From Heterotrichella gracilis (lineage: Eukaryota > Sar > Xanthophyceae > Tribonematales > Xanthonemataceae), in the NCBI GenBank assembly GCA_032358255.1, contig JAULBX010025553.1:1-59394 (forward strand): DNA of 59,394 nucleotides, given 5' to 3'. Each line of letters opens with the position of its first letter. Within the stretch, counting starts at the first letter, position 1. This document shows, in pieces, positions 34,194 to 43,800 of this stretch. Under the pieces are notes generated by a model. It saw nothing but the letters and a program-made list of their open reading frames with translations. It was not told the origin of the DNA and made no database searches. The position numbers and the translations under genes are program-made.

Positions 34194-37100
34194 TCAGGCG
34201 CCCAGGCATGGGTTCTCCACCACTGTGTTGCCATATCCCGTTTCCATAACCTTCTGGTCAAGGTAGCTGCAAGGGAAGGAAGGGCGATGGACAGTCAGAC
34301 ACGTGACATGCCACTTCAGTGATTTAAATAACCTAGGTGTTTGGTTGATTTAAAGAGGCGATGCATGGCGCATGTTGCAAGCGGTGGATGCACCTAGACA
34401 AAGTCAATGGCTGATCACATGCATCTGCTCGATATTATCTTTATATTCACATGCGCACCCGCCATACCAAGCCCACGGGGCCACATACCTGCCAAGGGCG
34501 CCTGCATTCCGACCACCACCACACAGCGGCAAACCCTAAACCTTTCAAGCCTTAAAAGCCCTAATCCTAAGCCCTAAACCCTAATCACCACATAGAAGCA
34601 AGCCTAGTGCTTCCTCCTCCACCATCCTCAACCCCCTTGGCCTCACCTGAGGATGCCGTCCCGCCTGTGCATCAGCTCCCGCACCTCCCTCTCACCCAGC
34701 ACCTGACAGGTGGCAAGGCACAGGCAGGGATCAGCACACAATACAGGCCGCATGAGAACCTCCTAGTAATGTCCCATGTTCAGGCAAAACGCACATGCAC
34801 TAGGGTAAATGAGCCCATGGCAGTCCAATAGCATATTCCTGCAGCACACCCATCTGTGCGAACAGCTTAGGGTGTAGGGTTTAGGTTTAAGGGTAAACGA
34901 GCCCATGGCAGCCACGGTGGTGATTAGCATATGCCCTGCCCCGCACCCACCTGTGCAAGCAGTTTAGGATTTAGGGCATAAGGGTAGATGACCCATAACC
35001 AGCACCATATACCCCGCAGCGCACCCACCTGTGCGAACAGATTAGGGTTTAGGGTTTAAGGTTAAAGGTCAGGGGTAATTCAGCCCTTGGTAGTCAACAG
35101 CATATGCACTGCAGCGCACCCACCTGTAAGAAAAGATTAGGGTTTAGGCTTTTCGGTTCAGGGTTCAGGGTAAATGACCCCATGGCAGCCATAAGTATGC
35201 CGCACACCCACCTGTGCGAACAGGCTTGTGATTGCCGCTGCATCCAGGAAGCGCAGCCTCAAGTAGGTGTGGGCAGCCACTGATGTCACTGCGCCCGTCT
35301 GGAACGCGTTGTCGTGCTGCATTGTCACATGCGCCTCCCTCCGGAAACCTGCGGGAAGCGGGGTTGGAATGGGATGGGAGGTGGGTCGAATCAAAGGTCA
35401 GAGGCAAAGGGAAACAGGAAACAGAAGGTGATTAATGAGGGCGTCAAACGTCAGCATTGCCACCCCTTGTCCCCACAAGCACACACCCCCGCCCTTCTTC
35501 ACACCCCCATTTCAACCCCCTCACACCTGCTGCGTGGTCGATGAGGAGTGGCTTCATGTCTCCCTTCCAGCTCCCCCCCTCCCACTGCCCCTCAGCCCAG
35601 TGCTCCCCCATGAGCAGGTTGGCGTGGTGGCGGTCAGAGTTCTGCAGCAGCACGTCCTGCGTGTGCACATTGTATGGTTAAAGGTGGGGCTACTGATCGA
35701 AGAGAAATGGGGGTATATGAATGAGCAGGTTGGCATTGTGGCGGTCAGAGTTCTGCAGCAGCACGTCCTGCGGGTACACAGCGCCATTGGTTGGAAGTCA
35801 GGCATGTGAGGGTTGAGCCCACTGTTATAGAACAAAACACATGTCAAAGGTGCGCATTGGGGTGTGTGCTCCTCCCCAGCCAACCCGCGGGCTTGGAGGC
35901 ACGTGCATGGATGTAAATCCACTCAAGTTTGGTATGTGCTCAACGCAAAGTTGTGTTCCAAACATGCTGATCATGCAAAGCAAAGGGGAGGCATCACATG
36001 GATGTGAAAACACACTTTACTTTACTTTACTTTTTTCCTTCAAACACATGTACAGGCCCCCACATCCCCCAGCACCGCCGCCACCAGCACCCACCAGTAT
36101 GCGCATGTCGCTGAGCAGCACATCCTTGCGCACCCCCCACCGCTGGGCAGGCACCTCCTTGAGGACCACAGCATTGTCGGCATAGTCTGCACAAGGGAGA
36201 AACAAAAGGATCAATACAGGGGAGGGACAACGCTATCTGCTCATCTATTATCAGTCAAGGGAGAAGTTCTACATAATCTGCACCAGAGGACAAAAAGAGA
36301 TCAACATGTGTGACCCACAAGGTAGCTGCCCAGATACACATTTTGCCCCTCTTGAATGATGCCTGGAAGCTAAAGCAGGCCACAATGCCACAATGCAAAC
36401 ACACACAGAACACATGCACCCCGTACCCCGTACTACTATTAATTGAATTGATGACGGTGATCACCCCCCACCCTACCACCCCCATTCAGCCCCGCTCCCC
36501 TCTCCTCCCCACCCCCACTTACACATGAACGATCCCTCCTCAAAGTGGCGGTAGTCCACATCCATGCCCCTCCTCCTGTACGCCACTGGCGGCACGTGGT
36601 CCATGCCCAGCATCAGGTTGAGGCGGTAGGCCACCCACTCTGCACAGCAAGGGGACATATTTTAGGGTTTGGGTCATAAGAGTCACGGTTTATAGGCCAC
36701 CACTGTTTAGGGGAGTACAGTGATAACAGTGTCCCTAACGGCTTTGGAGTTTGTGGGCGGCATTATGTGCGTTCAGCAAACATCACATCAAAGCAGCACT
36801 GGATTTTTAAACATGCTTTGAGTGCTCAAAGCAGGGTGCGCACCAATGGGTGTCCTGTGCCAGCCGTTGCCGTCGCCATGCACCCGCGGCTTGAACAGCG
36901 CCCTGATCCTGTGTGCGCACAGGGAGGAATGTCAGCGCTTTGACACAACACAGTGAGAGCTGATACAAAGCGAGAGCCGGTGCAAAGCGAGAGCCGGTAC
37001 CCCATCGCCCCAAGTGCTAAGGTGTACTATAACACAAGCGTTGACAGGTAGTGCAGGAGCATAATGCCCACCCCTCACCACGAGGAAACACATGTGCCAG

Positions 37101-39200
37101 TTGCCAGCTGTCAGCCTCACAGAGCACGGTGGCAGGAGCATGCGTAGGTTAACCCTACAACCTGCAACCTAGAACAGGCAAGGGCTCACAAAACCCTACA
37201 CAAACCCTAGGCACTGGTGCAAGGGCCAATAACCCTCCCCTAGGGTCTCACCTGCGCGGTGTGTCTGGGTCCTGCAGGACCACCAGGAAGGACTCGTGGC
37301 CGTACTGGCTCTTGTCCCTCCGCTGCACGTCAACCACCTTGCCGCGCTGCAAGGGACAGGTGGAACAGGTCACGGGGCGCTGATCATCGGGTTCATTGGT
37401 TGATTGCTAAGCGGTGTGCTTGTGCGGCTGTATAGGGTTTTGTAGGTTCAAGGTTTTAAGGTTTTAAAGTTTTTGGGGTTTCAGACTTTTGCGCTTATGA
37501 GGGTTTACGGCCATGCTCATTTGCCCTGCACTGAGCAGTGAGTTCCAGCACTTGCTGCCAAGAGTGACACCTTTGTTGATGTGAGTTTGTGCAACCAGGG
37601 CAAACAGCAAGACAACAAGCAACAAAGCACGAGGGGCAGTATGGATACCTGCAGGATCCGCGTGATCTGCTCGTGCCTGGCCAGCCTCTCCTCAGAGTGC
37701 AGCCCCCCCCCCAAGCGCTGCGTCTTCTCGCGGTACAGCTCGGAGGCTGAGCTGAGCACACCTTGACTGGCCAGGGCCAGCAAATCGTCCCGGGAGAAGA
37801 CCCCAGAGGCAGACGACTCGGCGGTGCACCTGCAGGGGGCGGGTGTAGGGTTCCTGAGATTTTCAAGGAGGGTTCTGAGGAGGGTTTTAAGGAGGGTTTG
37901 CGCGCGTGCGCCAGGCGGACGGCTGGGCGGTGCACCTGCAGGAGGCATGCGCAGCTTCAGGTTGGGGTCTAGGGTTTCCATGGACGGTTTGCATGGGCGC
38001 GTGCAAGGGGTCTGCTTGAAGGGTTGAAGGGTAGGCTTGGAGATTTCAGCTATTTAGGGTTTAGGGTTTGGTGTGTGCATTTGTGCGCAACACAAGTGCC
38101 AGGATCAACCAGCTCTGCTAGTGGCAACGCTGTGTTTACTCTTACAAGGCAGAGCGCGCAAGGGAAGGACTGCGGGTGCCAATCTGCCGTGCCTCACCTG
38201 ACCACTGTGCTGACTGTCACCCTGCACACGTTCTTGTCAGGGACCTCGGTGATGGAGGTGCGGGTGCAGCTCAGGGCGCCTGGGTGCTGCACACTGCAGG
38301 CGCTGATGCTGGGCAGCTCAACCACGTTGGAGCCATCCAGCTGGAAGGCGTCGGACGGGTCGACCTCTGTGGCGGAGGCGGTGGTGGCGGTGGTGGCGGT
38401 GGTGGCGGTGGTGATGGGGTCGGTGGGAGGTGGCGGTGGCTGGATCACGGTGGCGACCTTGGTGGTGGAGCCAGACCTGAAGCGCATCCTGTTGACAAAC
38501 GAAGTCCTTGTGAGGGTGGGAGGTGTAGATATCTTGCGTGCATGTGCGTGGGGGCGTGCATGGTGCTGCAAAAGTGACACATGTATGGCCTCAGCTGGCA
38601 CGCACTGCAGGTTGTTAGCGGCTTGGTGAAAGGGCAGGTGAACCTGTGGGGAATGCAGGCAAGGATGTGCACCAGTTCGTGCTGCGGGCAACCAGCAACG
38701 TAAACAACGTGCAACGACCAGCGGCTGAGGTTTCCTACGAAGCTATGTGTCGCTTGGGGTCTCCTTCTCCTCCCAAACCTGCTTGCACCACCACTAGTGC
38801 GCCAAAGGCAGCTCACGCGCTTGAGGCACGTTCAAAGCACGTTCAAACCCGTTCAGCTGGTGCGCCATGAGTTGGCACGCTTTGTGGACGTGCGAGGAGT
38901 GGGTTACCATGGGTGGCTTGCTGGCCAGGGGCCACGCGGGAAGTCATCGGCGATGGCCAAGCCGTGGCCGGCCTCCAAGCCATGGCCAGTCTGCCAGGAC
39001 TCGTCGGTGTACTTGACAAGCTTGAGAGCCCCAATGCGGCCCTGCAGGCGACCCAGTTGAGCGCTGCAGCTGGTGGGTGTTCGCAGGACTGGAGCCCTCT
39101 GGTGCGTGCCGATGGTGGACCGGCTCAGGCTGTGCAGAGCCGGCTTGGTTGGTCTGCAGGGGTGGAAAGCGCTAGCGGAGCGCCCAGTCATGGTAGCCAT
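34194..39200 (-). CDS. Atypical kinase of the FAM20C/PI4K-like fold
   Basis: Minus-strand exons: 38908-39200, 38198-38488, 37649-37829, 37252-37346, 36844-36908, 36523-36639, 36095-36186, 35527-35656, 35212-35348, 34647-34702, 34194-34266. They join in frame into 509 residues. Kinase features: RALFKPRVHG (probable ATP lysine strand), WVAYRLNLMLGMDHVPPV (comparable to the FAM20C helix before the hinge), LLQNSDRHHANLL (catalytic loop), and PLLIDHAAG (metal-binding Asp). FAM20C phosphorylates secreted proteins, and PI4K-type relatives share the DRHxxN/IDH pattern, so the substrate is open. The first exon is the weak point: ATG at 39200 gives MATMTGRSASAF and a Ser/Thr/Arg-rich stretch like a plastid transit peptide, not the signal anchor expected of FAM20C. 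A Thr/Ala run lies at about residues 110-125. The gene has at least three sets of decoy exon edges. Confidence 0.65.
34842..35223 (-). repeat. Array of decoy donor sites after a kinase exon
   Basis: The end of the 35212 exon with its donor (minus strand: CTGTTCGCACAG then GTGGGTGC) is followed by four degenerate copies near 35120, 35030, 34950 and 34850. The period is about 80-100 bp. Each unit also carries a TTTAGGG-type telomere-like motif and a CCATGG-containing stretch. The plus-strand hallmark is CACCCACCTGTGCGAACAG. Confidence 0.8.
35720..35779 (-). repeat. Decoy copy of the kinase catalytic-loop exon start
   Basis: The acceptor and first 55 bp of the 35656 exon are repeated upstream. 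The copy reads LLQNSDRHNANLL, whereas the real exon reads LLQNSDRHHANLL. No donor follows within a useful distance, so it is unlikely to be a full alternative exon. Confidence 0.8.
37911..37946 (-). repeat. Decoy copy of a kinase acceptor
   Basis: GGGCGGTGCACCTGCAGGAGG (plus strand) repeats the acceptor region at 37820-37840 (CGGCGGTGCACCTGCAGGGGG) about 105 bp away. A run of AGGGTT motifs lies between the two. Confidence 0.7.
38371..38413. repeat. 9-bp coding minisatellite (GGTGGCGGT)n
   Basis: Several units of GGTGGCGGT lie inside an exon of the kinase gene. On the coding strand they give repeated Thr-Thr-Ala, a low-complexity linker likely to vary in length. Confidence 0.75.
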
Positions 39201-40805
39201 CGGGTACGTCGCTACCGGCTGTTGATTGGAGTGCGAGAAGTGGGAATGAGTTGCTGCAGCCCCTAATAGGGTATTGCTAGCGCCACGGCAAGCTTGCGCA
39301 ACCGGAAAGGCAAAAGAAACAGCAGAACGCTCTCATAACGGTTGATGCCAACAAACAACAACTTGAGGACTTTTTATGTCGAGCTCGATGCTTCGAACAA
39401 CGCGTCAGGAGTGCACCGTCAGCAGATCGAAAGTGGACACTCCTCGCAGTCGGTTGATCAAGCTCTCGGGTAACATCGTGCAAACACAACCCAGACAGTT
39501 GGTACGATAGGAGGAATGGGGTGAGATAGGAGCACGCACGTAAGATGAGTGCCTGTGAAACACGCGTGCTGCAACTTTTGAGGGAAGAGTTTTCAGCGAA
39601 ACTGGCAGGAAACGCGCGAGGTGCCTGATTAGTAATCAGTAATTACAAAGTACATCAGAGGCTGTAATTTGCAGAGTAATCACAATCATAGAAGCACATC
39701 AATCTGATTACTCTGTAATCATAGCCTCTGATGTAATTTATAATCCGATCGGCGTGCTTCCACGCATGTGATTATTCTGTAATCACAAAGCCTTTTAGCG
39801 ATTACTAAAAGAGGCTCCGGAAACCCTAACTCCGGTGCCAACCCTAGAGCAGGGTTTCTGGTGACAAACGAACGAAGAAAGAAAGAAAGGGAACGCACAG
39901 AGGCGTACTTAGGGGGCCACTGGCTCGCACCAGGGCACCACACCAGCCAGAACGGCTGGTCAGGGATAGGCCTTGAGGCCTACTTAGCCAATGCCCGCAG
40001 GCATGGCATCCAGAAGGGTTTGGCGTTTAGTGTACACAGCATAGGAACCTTGAATAGCAAGGAGTTGCAACTCAGGAATCAGGTTGGTAATCACGCTTAG
40101 GGCTAAACCAATAGCAGTCAGGGCGTCAAACGCATAAGGTGGATTTCACCACGGTTACAACGGTTCCAGCACAACAGAACAAGTAGAACCACATAAATCA
40201 TCTCCAAGCTAGCCGGGCTACCTGCAAGCCTACACATCAAAAGGGCTGAGTTCAATAGCACTGGACCACGTTGCTGCAGGTTATGGTTGTGCCTGTCCTC
40301 ACTCCAGCCATACCCCTGTTGCAGTCATGCCCAGACTCTGAGTGGAAGCTGCCATTCGCTCAAATCCCACATGGCCCACCTCTCCCCCGCACCCCTGCTA
40401 CAATAATTGCCCAGCCTAGCCCATCTCCACCCGGGACCCGCCTCCCCGCTGATTGCAAGCCAAGCCAAGCCATGGCTTCACCAGGCGAAGGCAAGCCCCC
40501 CAGCACCATTACGTCCCCACCGCCTCCCGAGGCGGCTCTTCCACGGCACTTTGTACTATACCATAAACCCTAAATAGCCTCATGGAGGCCCTTGCCCGGC
40601 AACTTGTACCCTACACCCTAAACACAAAACCTATACCGCCTCCTGGAGGTTCTTGAGCGGCACTTTGTACCCTAAACCCTCATTCCAAACCCTACACCGC
40701 CTCCTGGACGCTCTTGCCCGCCAGCCTGTACCCTAAACCCAAACCCTGCACCGCCTCTTGAAGGTTCTTGCACGCCATCTGTACCCTAAACCCTAACCCT
40801 AAATC
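39201..40805. other. Intergenic between the kinase and MYND genes
   Basis: This is probably the kinase promoter (left part) and the MYND gene 3' region (right part). A foldback at 39651-39735 and a tandem array at about 40517-40805 are listed separately. An unresolved minus-strand frame ending near 39279 (MRAFCCFFCLSG) could be an upstream leader exon but does not join in phase. Confidence 0.5.
39651..39735. repeat. Inverted repeat (foldback) with about 31-bp arms
   Basis: TACATCAGAGGCTGTAATTT at the start of the left arm is matched by the reverse complement of GCCTCTGATGTA at the end of the right arm. The arms run 39651-39682 and 39705-39735 with a 22-bp loop and a few mismatches. Further TGTAATCAC and TAGTAATCA motifs surround it. 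It could be a small foldback or MITE remnant; no clear target duplication is visible. Confidence 0.65.
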
Positions 40806-40850
40806 CTACACCGCCTCCTGGAGGCTCTTGCACGCCAGCCTGTGCGCGTG
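40517..40850 (-). repeat. Tandem copies of the 3' end of the MYND gene
   Basis: A unit of about 60 bp, CGCCTCCTGGAGGCTCTTGC on the plus strand (coding the last residues CKSLQEAV on the minus strand) plus a CCCTAAACCCTAA spacer, occurs about six times. Copies start near 40517, 40575, 40637, 40697, 40752 and 40811. Only the last is coding. The others follow the stop codon and are diverged. Confidence 0.8.
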
Positions 40851-43800
40851 CCACGCCTCGTCCTGACACGCCTTGCTGCAGTAGCGCACCGCGCGGCATG
40901 TGGGGCACAGGCGCAGCTTGGCACCAGAGTCTGTGCTGCCTGCCAGGTGGCCGCAGTAGGGGTTGCAGCAGCGCACGCGCCTGGGGAGGAAAGGGGGGGT
41001 ATGGGGGTTAAGGTGTGCATGGCTGATAAGAGCTGCTGTATGTATGGGGTGTCCATGGGGCGCTGTGACTGGTGATGCAAATGTGACCGCGTGTTATGCA
41101 GCGCGGGGCTAAATAGCAACTGGAAACATGCCGCATTCAATTCATTGGTGTTGGATTTCTTGCACAACCTGGCAACCCACAAAATGCACACACCACAATC
41201 GCCATCAAAGGGATATGGCAGCATGCTGAAATCATGCGGCGGACCAGGGTGTGGAATTGACCCTTTAACAACACGATTTAGGGCCTTTACCCGCCTGCAC
41301 AGTATGCACTGCATCTCCATCATTAAGAAACCCTCATGTGGCCTAGACCCTACAGGATCTGGTCCTGAACCCAGGAGGTGGAAGAAATGGCGCTCCAAAT
41401 ACGGTAGCATGATTCAGGTATTTCCTCACCTGCACAGTATGCGCTGCATCTCCATCATTTCCAGCATCTCTGGGGCCAGCAGCTGCTCCTGGAGGTCCCT
41501 GGCGGAGGCAAGCGGGGGGAGGGTGGATGACTGGCGGCGCATGACGCGCAGGAAGGTGGGGGAGGTGAAGTGGGAGTCGTCCTGCGGGGGCAAAGCGTTA
41601 ATTTAGGTATGCACTTTTCACAGGGGCAAATGTGAGTTGAAGAACCTTTTTGCAGCAAAGATTTGCAACCTTCAGGAAAGGTGCAAGGTTTGGCAGCCCT
41701 AGGTGGCGCAGACTGTCCAAGGGCGATTGCTAAGCTGCATATCCCATGAAAGCATTGACACAATCCCTAGCTAAGGGTTGCAGGGTTTCAGCGCCACGCA
41801 CAATCTCTCCCACCGCCGCCATGTAGCGGAGCACGTGCAGCACCCCGCAGGCCTGCACGTCCGCCCCAAAGCCCGCATTGTACAGCGCCTCTGACATGAA
41901 CACCAGGCATGCGCTGCACCGCGCCTTGACCCTGCTGTCTATGTTTGCGCCCTCGTATGCCTGCCACAGGCGGATGATGGCGGGCAGGCAGTAGGTGGCG
42001 AGGAACTGCTGGAGCCTGCAGGAAGGTGTGGTGGATTTAAGGACACTCGTGATGCTCAGGGTGCATCTGATGTTGTCACAACACCTTCAGGTTGTCATGA
42101 TGGCAGGTAGGCAGTAGGTGGGAGGAACCGCTGGAGCCTGCAGGTGATGGTGGTGGTGGTGGTGGTGGTGGGGGCATTCACTTTCATGAGACAATGGTGA
42201 TCTCACCCATGGCAGGACAGGTGAGCAGGAGGTGTCAATAGCTATTGGCAGCCCACTGATGATGGACCTCATGCACACCTTTGCTGAAATCAATATGCAA
42301 TTACCAAAAGCAATTATATTGGATCAATTCCACCTCGTGTAATCGCATTCCTGATTTGACACAAAACCGTCACCCACCTTGTGTGGTCGTATGACAGCAC
42401 GTGCACCAGCCACCTGGGCACACACATGCAGGCCATGCTGCACAGCGCAGTCTCAGCCCACGGCCGCTGGGTGAATCGCATCCTCCCGCTGGCACCACTA
42501 GGGGTCGCAGTACCCTCGCTAGGGTCTTCCCCCGCTCCATTACCCTCGCTAGGGTTTGAGGCCCCACTGCCGCTGTCGGCATCTGAGCTGGTGTTGCTGG
42601 CATCGCTGTCGGTCCCCTGGTCAGAATGGCATCCCCGGGAGGATCCCGAGCTGCCCTCTTCGGATGTGGATGCATCCCGGGTGCTGCCATCTGATTGGCT
42701 GGCGCCAGAGCCTTCCTCTGGGTCGAGGCGCGTGCTGGCAACGGCTGTGGAGCAGGGTGTTTCTGCCTCCTCACCCTCCTCGTCGTCCCGCAGGTTCTCC
42801 TCGATGAAGTTTGCCTTGTGCATGAGCAGCTTGCAGAAGGTGGACAGCAGGCTCAGCACCTGGGAAGGGGATTGAGCCAGGAAATTTAAAGTAAATTACA
42901 AGACACAGATACAAGATTTGGGGATGTGACACTGAGCAGCTTGCAGCAGGTGGACAGCAGGCTCAGCATCTGGGGACGACAGGGTAGAAACTTTATCTAT
43001 TTTACAACGAAAAAGGACACAATTTACAAGATATGAGAGGAGCTTGGGGTAGGTGGACAGCAGGCTCAGCACCTGAGACGACAGGTTGAATTATTTTATA
43101 TATTTCAATTACAGATGCCGTACTTCACAAGATAGTATACAGCTTGCAACACTGGATAGCAGGCTCAGCACCTGTAGGCAAGAAAGGAAGTGGGGTACAG
43201 CAATGCGCAGATTAATTGAACAGCAATTTAGATAGGAGTGCACGTTACGGCTAGCAGGTGGTGTGTTGCGTGTTTCTGATACCACGCAACACAGCACCTG
43301 CGTGTTATCTGCACATGGTTTCTCGTACTTTGGGAGCATATTACTAAAGTGGACTATTACAACGCCCAAAGAATCACTGTCAGACAAGCACATTTCTTCA
43401 GTACACTTGAATTCTGATTAGAGGTGCGTACATCCCCAAAGGGGAGATGGGGTGGGGTGGCAAGGCATTGAGGCAGAGCACGCACCTCATCCACCTGCTT
43501 CTCCCCCTTGACATAGCGCATGAACACACTGGCGTGGTCAACCAACACGCAGCGCTGCAGGGAGCTGCTGCCAGCATCAACACGCTCCCGCACATCACTG
43601 CGGGAGGACACGCTTAAAATGCTCGTATCAATCACCATTAAATCAGGTTGTTGGAAGCACCATGATTGCACTCGCGCACAGTCATTGAAACCACAATCGC
43701 CTTCAGCTGTGCATGCATTGCATCGCTTTGTTGACACCATGCAAGGTGGCCCCGAAATTCCTTCAACATGGACATTCTAAACCATTTCTACTGTCCATGG

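Noticed and set aside
34842..35223. Regularly spaced repeats as a CRISPR array
   Set aside because: The units are degenerate, contain splice-junction sequence, and lie in an intron of a eukaryotic gene.
38024..38629. 201-codon plus-strand frame
   Set aside because: It is antisense of a kinase exon; the Ala/Val runs are the mirror of the coding minisatellite.
38913..39266. 117-codon plus-strand frame opposite the kinase first exon
   Set aside because: Both strands are open. The minus-strand reading joins the kinase in phase, so I preferred it, though neither is proven.
40560..40805. AAACCCT-rich stretch as a true telomere or chromosome end
   Set aside because: The motifs are degenerate, interspersed with copies of coding sequence, and internal to a gene-bearing region.
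42935..43174. Extra exons of the MYND gene
   Set aside because: Each copy has an acceptor but no matching donor, and the sequence diverges after 20-35 bp, so they look like decoys.
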